DNA from: Maribacter polysiphoniae
GTDB taxonomy: Bacteria; Bacteroidota; Bacteroidia; Flavobacteriales; Flavobacteriaceae
Direction: 5' to 3'
Assembly (NCBI RefSeq): GCF_003148665.1
Contig: NZ_QGGQ01000008.1
Location: 126,566 to 190,565 of the forward strand
DNA length: 64,000 bases
A program made the translations under genes and the position numbers. Below the pieces are notes generated by a model. The model did not search any database, was not told the origin of the DNA, and worked only from the letters and a program-made list of their open reading frames with translations. This document shows, piece after piece, positions 26,940-36,342 of the stretch (positions within the stretch are counted from its first letter, which is position 1; each line of letters starts with the position of its first letter).

Positions 26940-27935
26940 TTATTTATGTTGTACAAATGGGTAATCCTCTTGATCGTAGACCACGTCATATAATTGATTC
27001 ACTGGTGGGTAGTCGGATTCCTCAGCAAATTTCTCACATTCAGAGACCCTTTTTTTAACCTCCTTATCAATTTCCTTCAACTCTTCTACCGTTGCATATT
27101 TCTTATCCAAGATCACTTCCTTAACCTGTGAAATCGGGTCAATTTTCTTATACTCCTCTACCTCATCCTTGGTTCTATAATGCTGGGCATCCGACATGGA
27201 ATGACCTCTATATCGATAGGTCTTCATTTCCAAGAAAGTAGGTCCACCACCACTTCGGGCACGTTCAATGGCCTTACTCATTTCCTTGGCCACTGTAACT
27301 GGATCCATGCCATCAACCGGTCCACAGGGCATTTCATAACCCAATCCCAATTTCCATATATCGGTGGAATGCGACGTTCTCGCAACCGAGGTTCCCATGG
27401 CATAGCCGTTGTTCTCACAAACGAAAACCACAGGCAATTGCCAAAGCATGGCCAAATTGAAACTTTCATGGAGCGAGCCTTGGCGTACCGCGCCATCACC
27501 CATATAACACAAGGTGACTGAATCCCTTTTGAAATACTTATCGGCAAATGCCAGACCAGCGCCCAAAGGAATCTGGCCTCCTACGATACCATGTCCACCA
27601 TAAAAGCGATGTTCTTTTGAAAAAATGTGCATGGAACCTCCCATACCTTTGGAAGTACCGGTGACCTTACCATAAAGCTCAGCCATCACCTTCTTTGGGT
27701 CAACCCCCATTCCTATTGGTTGAACGTGGTTCCTATATGCGGTCAACATTCTATCCTTCGTTAAATCCATGGCATGCAATGCACCAGCTAAAACAGCTTC
27801 TTGACCATTGTACAAATGAAGGAATCCCCTAACTTTTTGCTGTATGTATACGGCTGCCAATTTGTCCTCGAACTTCCTCCAGAACAACATATCTTCGTAC
27901 CACTTCAGATAAGTTTCTTTGGTGATTTTTTCCAT
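26940..27935 (-). CDS. pdhA: Pyruvate dehydrogenase E1, alpha subunit
   Basis: A 331-residue E1 alpha subunit with the thiamine diphosphate motif MGDGAVRQGSLHESFNLA followed by FVCENNGYAMGTS (the GDG-to-NN pattern), the GGSMHIFSKEHRFYGGHGIVG loop segment (in part GGSMHIF) and the regulated region YRYRGHSMSDAQHYRTK (in mammals the phosphorylation loop). It pairs with PdhB, encoded 23 kb away. A possible -7 element (TATTTTTG, minus strand, 28013-28020) lies about 80 bases upstream. Confidence 0.95.
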   Translation of the reverse strand: MEKITKETYLKWYEDMLFWRKFEDKLAAVYIQQKVRGFLHLYNGQEAVLAGALHAMDLTKDRMLTAYRNHVQPIGMGVDPKKVMAELYGKVTGTSKGMGGSMHIFSKEHRFYGGHGIVGGQIPLGAGLAFADKYFKRDSVTLCYMGDGAVRQGSLHESFNLAMLWQLPVVFVCENNGYAMGTSVARTSHSTDIWKLGLGYEMPCGPVDGMDPVTVAKEMSKAIERARSGGGPTFLEMKTYRYRGHSMSDAQHYRTKDEVEEYKKIDPISQVKEVILDKKYATVEELKEIDKEVKKRVSECEKFAEESDYPPVNQLYDVVYDQEDYPFVQHK

Positions 27936-28148
27936 TAATCGTAATTTAGTTAAAAGTTATTATTTCATGAAGCCACTAAAAACAGACTTTACGGCCTCTA
28001 AAAACAGCGGAACAAAAATACACATATTAATCAATCGGTAAAAAAATAAAGATAAAAGCTTGTCATAAAAATTCACGGTTATCGATCATAATAACAAAAC
28101 CGGTCGATAAAATGATATTTGAAACCAGACAACGCCTGCTTTTTCGAT

Positions 28149-28631
28149 TTATAAATAGGTGTTATTAAAACCTAAGGGAAGAATATCGGACAAAGAATTG
28201 CATTTAATAACCTCTCCCTTTTCCCCCATCATAAGTATGGAAATAGGTTCTTTTTGCCTGAACTCATATTCTGAAATAGCTTGCCGACAATTACCACAAG
28301 GTGCTGCTGGAGAGTCAACCATATGATTTTCAGACATCGCCGTAATGGCAATCGATTTAATTGCAATCCCTGGATATTTGGCCCCAGCTTGAAATACGGC
28401 CACCCGCTCCGCACATAAACCGGATGGGTATGAGGCATTTTCCTGATTATTCCCAATGACCACAACATCATTCTGCAACAATACAGCGGCTCCGACATTG
28501 AATTTGGAATATGGTGCGTAGGCATTTTTTCTTGCCTCAATAGCCGACTGCAACAGCTTTTTGTCCTCAGGGCCCAATTCATCCATAGTCTCAAAAACCT
28601 GTAGCTCAAAGGATATCGTTTTTTTTCTCAT
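28149..28631 (-). CDS. cdd: Cytidine deaminase
   Basis: A 160-residue zinc enzyme of nucleoside salvage converting cytidine and deoxycytidine to uridine forms. The zinc and catalytic motifs are CAERVAV (Cys ligand and catalytic Glu) and APCGNCRQAISE, with NNQENASYPSG binding the ribose. Length is a little above the 130-140 of the shortest homotetrameric forms, owing to an N-terminal extension. The order porV-cdd-pdhA-pdhC is leftward; a terminator sits between porV and cdd. Confidence 0.92.
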   Translation of the reverse strand: MRKKTISFELQVFETMDELGPEDKKLLQSAIEARKNAYAPYSKFNVGAAVLLQNDVVVIGNNQENASYPSGLCAERVAVFQAGAKYPGIAIKSIAITAMSENHMVDSPAAPCGNCRQAISEYEFRQKEPISILMMGEKGEVIKCNSLSDILPLGFNNTYL

Positions 28632-28662
28632 GTCATAAAAACATTTCGTGTAGGCCTAAATT

Positions 28663-28693
28663 AACAAAACCTGCCCAAAGGCAGGTTTTTGTT
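28663..28693. terminator. Terminator between porV and cdd
   Basis: AAAACCTGCC (28666-28675) pairs perfectly with GGCAGGTTTT (28680-28689) across a 4-base loop. It lies about 20 bases past the porV stop and separates it from cdd. Confidence 0.8.
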
Positions 28694-28711
28694 CCAAGAT
28701 ATATTTTTTAT

Positions 28712-29857
28712 TTAGTCATTATAAAACTCCTCACCCAAACTAAAGGTCAAGGAAAAACGAAGGGTATTCTCCAACGGATTCTTGACTTGGGAAGTAGAGA
28801 ACAAATAGGAAAGGTCAATCTGGGCGGCCTTGAATTTAAATCCGGCACCCATGGTAAAGAATTTTCTTGATCCTTTTTCCTCGCTCTCATTAAAGTATCC
28901 GGCGCGGACCATAAAAGCATCCTGATAGGCATATTCTGCACCCAAAGCCCAGGTAAACTCTTTCAATTCCTCACTAAAACCATCCGGGGCATCACCGAAG
29001 GACTTAAAAACACCGTTTAAAAATCCGATTTGTTGATACTCCTCATTATCGGTTGCATCGATAACGCCATCCTCATTGAAATCCTTGGGAGTCGGCACCA
29101 ATAACTTGTTGAATTCAGAGGTTATTCCGATGGTATTATCTTGATCCAGAATAAAATCGAACCCAGCACCGAATTTCAAATTCGTCGGCAGGAAGTTTTC
29201 CTGCCCCCCTTCATCATAGGACATCTTTCCCCCAAGATTGGATATGTTGAAACCGGCCCTCCATCTACCATCGAAATTATCATAGGCAATTTCCCTTGAA
29301 CGATAAAACCCCGCAATATCAACAGCAAATGTGCTGGCGGCCTGCGAATCTTCGCTTCCATTTTGTGGCAATTTCAAGTTTGACCGTATAAATCTACCAC
29401 CAACGGCCATAGAAAAGGTTGGACTCAACTTTAATGAGTATGACCCGTCCAAGGCCAGTTCATTCGGTTTGGCCAAAGTTCCTGGATCGTTCGCAAATTG
29501 GCGAAGTTCTATTTCACCTAACGTGAAATAGCGCAGACTAAGTGCGAAAGCGCTTTGCTCATCTATTTTATTGTAGAAACTCGCATTTAACAGCGATATA
29601 TCTGTGATCAAACTTTCCAAATAGGGCGTATAACTTACCCCAATACCCATTTTTCTTTCAGCAAAAGCAAACTTTGCCGGATTCCATTGTTGCGAAAAAG
29701 CATCTGTAGAAGTTGCCACACCCATATCCCCCATACCGGCAGATCTGGCATCGGCCGCAATGGTCAGGAAAGGGACGGCAGTGGTTATAACCCTATCCTC
29801 CTGGGCCGAAATTTGCACAGCAAAGGCCAACAATATCAATAATGGAAATTTCTTCAT
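28712..29857 (-). CDS. porV: Type IX secretion system outer-membrane protein PorV
   Basis: A 381-residue outer-membrane barrel of the FadL-like fold (LptO/PorV family), which carries type IX secretion cargo from the translocon to the PorU attachment machinery. Typical sequence is VITTAVPFLTIAADARSAGMGD followed by QQWNPAKFAF (split: VITTAVPFLTIAADARSAG; QQWNPAKFAF), with a signal peptide ending QISAQ. An in-frame ATG two codons upstream (29863) is also possible. It diverges from gldJ, but porU, which normally comes first in this direction, is absent. Confidence 0.9.
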   Translation of the reverse strand: MKKFPLLILLAFAVQISAQEDRVITTAVPFLTIAADARSAGMGDMGVATSTDAFSQQWNPAKFAFAERKMGIGVSYTPYLESLITDISLLNASFYNKIDEQSAFALSLRYFTLGEIELRQFANDPGTLAKPNELALDGSYSLKLSPTFSMAVGGRFIRSNLKLPQNGSEDSQAASTFAVDIAGFYRSREIAYDNFDGRWRAGFNISNLGGKMSYDEGGQENFLPTNLKFGAGFDFILDQDNTIGITSEFNKLLVPTPKDFNEDGVIDATDNEEYQQIGFLNGVFKSFGDAPDGFSEELKEFTWALGAEYAYQDAFMVRAGYFNESEEKGSRKFFTMGAGFKFKAAQIDLSYLFSTSQVKNPLENTLRFSLTFSLGEEFYND

Positions 29858-29863
29858 CAGCAT

Positions 29864-30303
29864 TGGTCTTATTTTCAATATGAATAAAAGTATTAGTAAT
29901 TCCCCCAAAAAAAACTAGGACTATTGTATTGGTAAACGGAGTTTTTAAAAATATCTTATACCGTTCATCGAAAATATTCAAATCATGGATGTCACATTTG
30001 GCAAGATTTTACTTTTTGCCAAGACAATTCCATCCTTTTTAACCTTTATACCTTATATATAGTATCCCTAGCACGCAAAAGAAATGTTCAAATCCATACT
30101 ATAATGGCAATTACGCCGTTATATTTTTTGTATACACGCTTTTTGCATCATTTAAAATGGCAAACACGGAAATAATTTTTCAGTGACAAAATATTATGAC
30201 CAAAACATCGTTTAATATGCCGAAAGTGACACCAAATTAAATCAGAATAAGAATTTCAAACTACGTAAAAGGTAGTTTAAATATTTGAACTCAAGTCCTA
30301 ATT
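29864..30303. other. Non-coding divergent region between porV and gldJ
   Basis: About 440 bases, AT-rich, with no convincing reading frame on either strand. It must hold the promoters of both divergent genes, but no exact TAnnTTTG element was picked out with confidence. In related flavobacteria porU lies in this position. Confidence 0.5.
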
Positions 30304-31974
30304 ATGAAAAAACAGTTTATCAAAATTGTACTTTCTTGTGCAGTAATAGCGGGAGGTTGCACTGTTACAAGTTGTAGCAAAAAATCCTCATCTTCCAAAA
30401 ATGTATCAAGAGCTACAGGTTGGAAAATCAATGCCAAGGAAGGTGGTTTCCAATACAACACAGACTTTAAAGAGCAAGAGACTGCTCCCGGTCTTGTTTT
30501 CGTGGAAGGTGGCACGTTCACCAAAGGTAAAGTGCAAGATGATGTTATGCACGACTGGAACAACTCAGCTACCTCCCAGCATGTACAGTCTTTTTACATG
30601 GATGAAACCGAGGTTACCAACGTAATGTACTTGGAATATTTGGATTATCTAAAGAGTGTATATCCTCCAGAAAATCCAAAATATGCGAATATTTATAAAG
30701 GTGCCTTGCCCGATACCTTGGTATGGAGAAACCGTTTGGGATTCAATGAAACCATGACCAATAATTACCTAAGGCATCCTGCTTATGCAGAATACCCTGT
30801 AGTTGGCGTTAACTGGATCCAAGCCACACAGTTTGCCGAATGGAGGACCGATCGTGTAAATGAGGTGATGCTGGAAAGGGAAGGTTATTTGGCCAAAGAC
30901 GCTAAATACCAGGCCGCCACTGGTGAAGTTGCAGGTACATTCAGTACCGAAGCCTACCTTAACAGACCAGAATCTGTCTATAACGGACAAATAGATTCCC
31001 TTCAAGGGAAAATGAAAAAGGACAGCGTTAACACCTACGCCAAAAGAAGTTCGGGTATCATCATGCCGGAATACCGATTGCCTACGGAGACTGAGTGGGA
31101 ATATGCCGCCCAGGCCCAAGTTGGTTCTAGGGAATACAATAACTATAGAGGTAGAAAAAAATACCCATGGGACGGTGATTACACCAGAAACGGTCAACGT
31201 GTTGGTCGAGGTGACCAATTAGCAAACTTTAAACAAGGAAAAGGTGACTATGGCGGAATTGCAGGTTGGTCCGATGACGGCGCTGATATTACAGCACAGG
31301 TAATGTCCTACAAGCCCAATGACCTTGGTCTTTATGACATGGCCGGTAATGTTGCCGAATGGGTAGCTGATGTTTACCGACCTATTGTGGATGACGAAAT
31401 CAGTGACTTCAACTACTATAGAGGTAACATATATATGAAAACTGCCATCGGAGAAGATGGTAAAGTTAATATCTTGAGAGACTCCGTGGTATATGACACA
31501 CTTCCTAATGGTAAAGTCGTAGCGGTAAATCTTCCAGGTGAGATAAAAATGGTACCTGTCGATGAAGAAGAAACCTATTTGAGAACTAATTTCTCTGCTA
31601 GTGACAATAGAGGATATAGGGACGGCGAACCAAGTTCTTCAAGATTCTTCGACAGATTCAGTGATGAAGAAGATAGTGAGAATACCAAAAAAATGTACGA
31701 TTCCCCTAACCACAAAGTAGAAAGGGATTCTTTAGGAAACTTGATTCGCCAGTATGACCACTCTAACAACAGAACTACATTGATCAATGATGAAGTGAGG
31801 GTATATAAAGGTGGTTCATGGAAGGATAGGGCTTATTGGTTGGATCCCGCTCAACGTAGATACCTACCACAATATATGGCCACAGACTACATCGGATTCC
31901 GTTGTGCAATGTCTAGGGTAGGCTCGAAATCAAAAACAAAGAACAAAACGGTAAGAGGTAAAAAAGCCAAATAG
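30304..31974 (+). CDS. gldJ: Gliding motility / type IX secretion lipoprotein GldJ
   Basis: A 556-residue lipoprotein (signal ending VTSC, lipid on about C24) with a formylglycine-generating-enzyme-like (SUMF1) fold: VFVEGGTFTKGKVQDD, TEVTNVMYLEYLD, YPVVGVNWIQATQFAEW, RLPTETEWEYAAQA, GLYDMAGNVAEWVADVY and the C-terminal GFRCAMSRVG. Large insertions between these blocks and the basic tail (KTKNKTVRGKKAK) are typical of GldJ. It acts in the periplasm with the rotary gliding motor and type IX machinery. Length matches GldJ of Flavobacterium (about 560). A terminator follows at once. Confidence 0.93.
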   Translation: MKKQFIKIVLSCAVIAGGCTVTSCSKKSSSSKNVSRATGWKINAKEGGFQYNTDFKEQETAPGLVFVEGGTFTKGKVQDDVMHDWNNSATSQHVQSFYMDETEVTNVMYLEYLDYLKSVYPPENPKYANIYKGALPDTLVWRNRLGFNETMTNNYLRHPAYAEYPVVGVNWIQATQFAEWRTDRVNEVMLEREGYLAKDAKYQAATGEVAGTFSTEAYLNRPESVYNGQIDSLQGKMKKDSVNTYAKRSSGIIMPEYRLPTETEWEYAAQAQVGSREYNNYRGRKKYPWDGDYTRNGQRVGRGDQLANFKQGKGDYGGIAGWSDDGADITAQVMSYKPNDLGLYDMAGNVAEWVADVYRPIVDDEISDFNYYRGNIYMKTAIGEDGKVNILRDSVVYDTLPNGKVVAVNLPGEIKMVPVDEEETYLRTNFSASDNRGYRDGEPSSSRFFDRFSDEEDSENTKKMYDSPNHKVERDSLGNLIRQYDHSNNRTTLINDEVRVYKGGSWKDRAYWLDPAQRRYLPQYMATDYIGFRCAMSRVGSKSKTKNKTVRGKKAK

Positions 31975-31991
31975 TCTTACTGAAGTTATAT

Positions 31992-32026
31992 AAAAAGCCC
32001 TGACCATTTCGTCAGGGCTTTTTTTT
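31992..32026 (+). terminator. Rho-independent terminator of gldJ
   Basis: GCCCTGAC (31997-32004) pairs with GTCAGGGC (32011-32018) across a 6-base loop, flanked by A5 and T8 runs. It ends only 12 bases before the murF start. Confidence 0.9.
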
Positions 32027-32033
32027 ATCTTTG
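32026..32033 (+). promoter_or_regulatory. Possible murF -7 promoter element inside the terminator tail
   Basis: TATCTTTG matches TAnnTTTG and lies 5 bases before the murF ATG, so a transcript starting there would have almost no leader. It overlaps the T tract of the gldJ terminator, so it may be coincidence; no clear -33 partner was found. Confidence 0.3.
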
Positions 32034-32037
32034 ACTT

Positions 32038-33315
32038 ATGAGTATAAGCGCACTTCATCAGATTTTTCAGCAGTTTCCCACTATTTGTACCGACACTCGA
32101 AAAATCACTGACAATTGTATCTTTTTTGCCTTAAAGGGCGACAACTTCAATGGCAACGACTATGCCGAGTCAGCTTTGCGGGAAGGAGCCGCCTATGCGG
32201 TAGTCGATGACAAAAAATATGCCGGCTTCGATAAGGTGTTTTTAGTTGATGATGTTTTGGAAACCCTTCAAGGGTTGGCCAAATACCACAGAAACCACCG
32301 TGCCGCCAAAATCATTGCCCTAACGGGTAGTAATGGCAAAACAACCACCAAGGAACTGATCTTTTCCGTCCTTTCCCAAAAATATAAAACAGTGGCCACT
32401 GTTGGCAACCTCAACAACCATATCGGTGTTCCCCTTACCCTATTATCGATAAAGGAAGATACCGAGATTGCCATTGTTGAAATGGGTGCCAACCACTTGA
32501 AGGAAATCGAATTCCTGTGTAGCATTGCATTGCCCGATTTCGGCTACATCACAAATTTCGGAAAAGCCCATTTGGAAGGTTTTGGAGGTGTTGAAGGCGT
32601 TATTAAAGGCAAGAGCGAACTCTATGAATTTATAACGACCCACAACGGGATTGCTTTCTTAAATGCGGATGACCCTATTCAATTGGAAAAATTGGGAACC
32701 TATATTCACAAATATGGTTTTACACAGAACAAAAAAGATTATTACAAAATTGAATTCCTAAAGGCCGACCCTTGTGTTTCCCTACAGGTTGAAGACACCT
32801 GCATTCAATCCCATCTAATAGGAAGTTACAACTTTACAAATTGTTGTGCGGCCATCGTCATGGGCAAATATTTCAACATTCCCCTAGATGTCATCAAACA
32901 GGCCATCGAAAGCTATGTACCCCAGAATAACCGATCTCAGATTATTGATAAAGATGGCCGGCAAATCATCCTTGACGCCTACAATGCAAATCCATCGAGT
33001 ATGAAAGTTGCCTTGGAAAATTTCAGTAAGCTAGAAGGGAGTCCAAAAATGGCTTTTTTGGGTGACATGTTCGAATTGGGGGAATCGGCTGCAACGGAAC
33101 ATCAGATCATCGCTGATTTATCGTCACAGCTCAATATTGATAAGGTGTTTTTATTGGGGGAGAATTTTAGCATGACCGACAGTTCGTTTACAAAATTCAA
33201 GAACTATGATGACTTTAAATCACGTTTCATGGATTTAGGGTTAACCAAAAACGGCAAAATCCTAATCAAAGGTTCTAGGGGCATGGCCTTGGAACGCCTG
33301 CTCGACTTGCTCTAG
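32038..33315 (+). CDS. murF: UDP-N-acetylmuramoyl-tripeptide--D-Ala-D-Ala ligase
   Basis: A 425-residue Mur ligase that adds D-Ala-D-Ala to the peptidoglycan precursor in the cytoplasm. The N-terminal domain has TDTRKITDNCIFFALKG, the ATP loop is LTGSNGKTTTKELIF, then EMGANHLKEIEFLC and NFGKAHLEGFGG, and the C-terminal domain has DAYNANPSSMKVAL and AFLGDMFELGESA. The gene follows the gldJ terminator closely, so it must have its own promoter or rely on readthrough. Confidence 0.95.
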   Translation: MSISALHQIFQQFPTICTDTRKITDNCIFFALKGDNFNGNDYAESALREGAAYAVVDDKKYAGFDKVFLVDDVLETLQGLAKYHRNHRAAKIIALTGSNGKTTTKELIFSVLSQKYKTVATVGNLNNHIGVPLTLLSIKEDTEIAIVEMGANHLKEIEFLCSIALPDFGYITNFGKAHLEGFGGVEGVIKGKSELYEFITTHNGIAFLNADDPIQLEKLGTYIHKYGFTQNKKDYYKIEFLKADPCVSLQVEDTCIQSHLIGSYNFTNCCAAIVMGKYFNIPLDVIKQAIESYVPQNNRSQIIDKDGRQIILDAYNANPSSMKVALENFSKLEGSPKMAFLGDMFELGESAATEHQIIADLSSQLNIDKVFLLGENFSMTDSSFTKFKNYDDFKSRFMDLGLTKNGKILIKGSRGMALERLLDLL

Positions 33316-33344
33316 TTTATTTCGGATGATGTAAAGGAAAGAAG

Positions 33345-33419
33345 TGGGATATACTGGATTCGAACCAGTGACCTCTGCCCTGTCAAGGCAGCGCTCTAAA
33401 CCAACTGAGCTAATATCCC
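33345..33419 (-). tRNA. tRNA-Val (anticodon GAC)
   Basis: The minus strand folds as a full cloverleaf: acceptor GGGATAT/ATATCCC with discriminator A, D arm GCTC/GAGC, anticodon stem CTGCC/GGCAG with loop TTGACAG (anticodon GAC, reading GUC valine codons), variable loop AGGTC and T arm ACTGG-TTCGAAT-CCAGT. The length is 75 and CCA is not encoded. Confidence 0.95.
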
Positions 33420-33634
33420 AATAAAATTTCAGGGCGCTAAGGTATGACTAATTTTTTATTCCCAAAACTTACCTATCAAGAATGATCGGTTTATTCCCAA
33501 ATATTTTTATGCCTTCCTCAAATTTGCAAGGAAACCGATAAATCCAATATTTCAATCTACGCAAATAACTTTTGGGTATACGCATCTTTTCACTGCACAC
33601 TTTTAACCCCATCATCAAACTGGGCATAACCCAA

Positions 33635-33919
33635 TTATTTATTTTCCGATTTTATACTATCCATTTCCTTTCTGAATCTTAGGATCATAAGGCTATCAAA
33701 TTGTTGCTCAATACTATCACGCATAAACCTCCAGTTTGATGGCGTCATTTTCAAATTATAATCCCTGATTTTATTGAAACGGGCAATATTGAAACGATTC
33801 GAGCGCCAGGCGGCCTCCGTACTCTCTTTATGTTTAAGGTCCTGAAGATATATCCCTATACAAAAACCTAGCACAACAACAACCAACACAACGATCCAAA
33901 ATCTTGAATTTGTCTTCAT
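33635..33919 (-). CDS. Small single-span membrane protein, unknown function
   Basis: A 94-residue protein with one N-terminal hydrophobic helix (about residues 7-25) followed by a charged tail rich in Arg, Asn and Glu (FNKIRDYNLKMTPSNWRFM). There is no lipobox, so it is probably anchored with the tail in the periplasm. I recognise no family. It stands alone beside the tRNA gene, at the start of the gene-poor stretch. Confidence 0.5.
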   Translation of the reverse strand: MKTNSRFWIVVLVVVVLGFCIGIYLQDLKHKESTEAAWRSNRFNIARFNKIRDYNLKMTPSNWRFMRDSIEQQFDSLMILRFRKEMDSIKSENK

Positions 33920-34343
33920 AACATCCTTGGTAATTTAGGGCATTGCATGGCAAGGTATAAATACAGAAATCCATTACAATAGATTATTAAAGTTAAAGCA
34001 TTGCCGCATAACGACAAAACATATCCGCCCATCTTTATAAAATACGGACGAAAACCCTGTTTGGGTTTCCTACTTTCTTAAAAAGTACTTCCTATCTTCG
34101 GGGTTGGTTTTTTTATCAATCATTTTATATTCAAAAAAAGCGCCCCTAATCAATCGATCCATTACAAACCTGCTTTTAATGCCATACCATGACCATTTTC
34201 AATCGCGGTATACTTTTATATGATTTAAACTACCGAGACTATAAATCGATAATTACCCCCAAATGGCGATTTGCAAATACCTTGAAAATAATTGTTTATG
34301 ATTTCAAAATGACCTATCCCCCCCTTACAAACCCACAATCATT

Positions 34344-34359
34344 ATGTGTACGATAACAT
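34344..34359. promoter_or_regulatory. LacI-type operator-like sequence, site B
   Basis: ATGTGTACGATAACAT; its reverse complement differs at only one of 16 positions from the sequence in front of the LacI regulator gene (37034-37049). A central CG is typical of LacI-family operators. It lies about 250 bases before the oxidoreductase start. Confidence 0.5.
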
Positions 34360-34364
34360 TTTTT

Positions 34365-34382
34365 ATGTGTGTACGTACACAT
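34365..34382. promoter_or_regulatory. Palindromic LacI-type operator-like sequence, site C
   Basis: ATGTGTGTACGTACACAT contains the perfect 14-bp palindrome TGTGTACGTACACA (34368-34381). Its right half, ACGTACACAT, is identical to the site at 37034-37049. It lies about 20 bases from site B, two helical turns apart. Confidence 0.5.
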
Positions 34383-34609
34383 TTTTCATTGCAATCCTTT
34401 GAAAATAGAAATCCAACCACTACTTTAGCAATAACAATCACCGGATAACCTTCCGAAAAAGTCAATAAATGAGGCCATCGATTAAAATTAAACACAGAAT
34501 AATCTACCAATGCCTCAAACTATGCCTTTCTGAAATAAATAGACACTATCGATAAAATACGTTGGTTATAACTGAATAAAAGTCGGTCCTCAAGGTAAAA
34601 AACAAACAT

Positions 34610-35962
34610 ATGGATTCAAGAAGAACCTTTATAAAAAAATCAGCATTGGCCGGCATAGGTCTATCACTCGCTCCAGGGTTCACTTATGGTAATTGGAAAA
34701 CAAGTGACAAACTAAAAATCGGAATGATCGGCGTAGGCCTTCGTGGCACAAGCCATCTTAAAAATCTTTTACTAAGAAAGGATATAGAGATAACGGCCAT
34801 ATGCGATATAGACGCTGACAGAATAGATTTAGCCTCTAAATTAATTTCTGAAGCCGGGTACAAAAAACCCCAATCATTTGGAAAAAATGATTTGGATTAC
34901 CGAAACCTTCTGGAGTTGACTACTGTTGATGCAGTGGTTATCGCCACACCGTGGCTTTGGCATACCCGAATGGCAAAAGATGCCTTAAGAGCTGGTAAAT
35001 ACACCGGTTTGGAAGTGTCTGCAGCAAACACCTTGGAAGAATGCTGGGACCTTGTAGAGACCCATGAAGAGACTGGCTCTCACCTAATGCTTCTCGAAAA
35101 TGTAAACTATCGCAGGGATATTCTTGCCGTATTGAATATGGTAAAACAGAATGTGTTCGGTGAACTCGTTCACTTCAGATGTGGCTACCAACATGACCTG
35201 CGTGATGTAAAATTCAACAATGGAAAACAACCTCATGGTGGTGGGGTTGAATTTGGACCAAAAGCTATTTCAGAAGCAAAATGGCGTACAAACCATTCCG
35301 TAAAAAGAAATGCAGATGTCTATCCTACCCACGGTGTAGGCCCCATTGCAGCCATGTGCGACATTAATAGAGGCAATCGCTTTGTGTCGATAACCTCAAA
35401 TGCCACTAAAAGCATTGGATTGCACAATTACATTGTAAAGAACGGCGGTGAAGACCATCCGAATGCCAAAGTGAAATTTAAACAAGGGGATGTCATTACA
35501 TCAACTATAGAAACAGCTAAAGGTGAAACCATAATCGTAACCCATGATTGCAACTTGCCCCGCCCCTATTCCTTAGGATTTAGGGTTCAGGGAGCCAATG
35601 GTCTTTGGGAAGTGGATGGAGACCGAATCTATATTGAAGGGCAATCAGAACCCCACACTTGGGACAAGGCCGATTCTTGGCTGAAAAAGTATGATCATCC
35701 TTTATGGCAGAAATATGGGGATTATGCTCAAAATTCTGGTCATGGTGGAATGGATTTCTTTGTGATCAACGCATTTGTAGAATCTGCGAAAAACAATATC
35801 GCCCCTCCAATAGACGCTTATGATGCGGCTGCATGGAGTGCCATAACACCCCTATCGGAAATCTCAATTGAAAACAATGGAGAACCACAGGATTTTCCAG
35901 ATTTTACACGAGGAAACTGGATGAAGAGAAAATCATATGATTGGATAAAGGACGACTTTTAA
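34610..35962 (+). CDS. Gfo/Idh/MocA oxidoreductase, GH109-like, Tat-exported
   Basis: A 450-residue NAD-dependent oxidoreductase-fold protein. A twin-arginine signal (SRRTFIKKSALAGIGLSL) predicts folded export. The Rossmann part has IGMIGVGLRGTSHL and AICDIDADRI; the C-terminal part has EVSAANTLEECWDLV, MLLENVNYRRD and YPTHGVGPIAAMCDINRGNRF. These features match the GH109 glycosidases, which use bound NAD to split alpha-N-acetylgalactosaminides, but many relatives have other sugar substrates, so the substrate is unknown. Upstream operator-like sequences link it to the LacI regulator at 37085. Confidence 0.78.
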   Translation: MDSRRTFIKKSALAGIGLSLAPGFTYGNWKTSDKLKIGMIGVGLRGTSHLKNLLLRKDIEITAICDIDADRIDLASKLISEAGYKKPQSFGKNDLDYRNLLELTTVDAVVIATPWLWHTRMAKDALRAGKYTGLEVSAANTLEECWDLVETHEETGSHLMLLENVNYRRDILAVLNMVKQNVFGELVHFRCGYQHDLRDVKFNNGKQPHGGGVEFGPKAISEAKWRTNHSVKRNADVYPTHGVGPIAAMCDINRGNRFVSITSNATKSIGLHNYIVKNGGEDHPNAKVKFKQGDVITSTIETAKGETIIVTHDCNLPRPYSLGFRVQGANGLWEVDGDRIYIEGQSEPHTWDKADSWLKKYDHPLWQKYGDYAQNSGHGGMDFFVINAFVESAKNNIAPPIDAYDAAAWSAITPLSEISIENNGEPQDFPDFTRGNWMKRKSYDWIKDDF

Positions 35963-36220
35963 TAGCTTAGGACACAAAGGACAATATAAAATGTGTTTAA
36001 ATTTTCATTAAACGACGATCTATAGGACATATGACAAACATCCTATATGGTGAATTTTATATAACTGTCAGCTAGTCAAGGAAATTCCTATAGGTATAAG
36101 GGGTGAATGTAGTGGCGTCGAGCATAGCTTCCCAATATAAAAACACCAATGCCATTGAATTTCTAGCATTCACTGAAGAAAGTTCGTTTGTTACCATTGA
36201 ATTATAAGTTGATTATAGTA

Positions 36221-36311
36221 TTAGTTTATTGAGTTAGTTTATTGAGTTAGTTTGTTGAGTTAGTTTATTGAGTTAGTTTGTTGAGTTAATTTGTTGAGTT
36301 AATTTGTTGAG
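36221..36311. repeat. Seven-copy 13-bp tandem repeat
   Basis: Seven consecutive copies of TTAGTTTATTGAG with small substitutions (A/G at position 8, AG/AA at positions 3-4), exactly 91 bases. Every frame meets stop codons, so it is not coding. The unit length is not a multiple of the helical repeat, and no spacers are present, so it is not a CRISPR. Confidence 0.9.
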
Positions 36312-36342
36312 TGGGTTCATTGGTTTGTTTTCAATGGGCACG

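Larger units (their letters stand above)
33920..34609. other. Non-coding region upstream of the oxidoreductase
   Basis: About 690 bases with no supportable gene. It contains the two operator-like sequences at 34344-34359 and 34365-34382 described separately. The rest is AT-rich with no further structure that I could support. Confidence 0.5.

Noticed and set aside
33345-33419. tRNA-Val as an integration site for the accessory region
   Set aside because: The accessory genes lie on the 5' side of the tRNA, no duplicate tRNA 3' end was seen, and there is no integrase.
36221-36311. Tandem repeat as a CRISPR array
   Set aside because: The 13-bp units directly abut with no spacers, and no cas genes are present.
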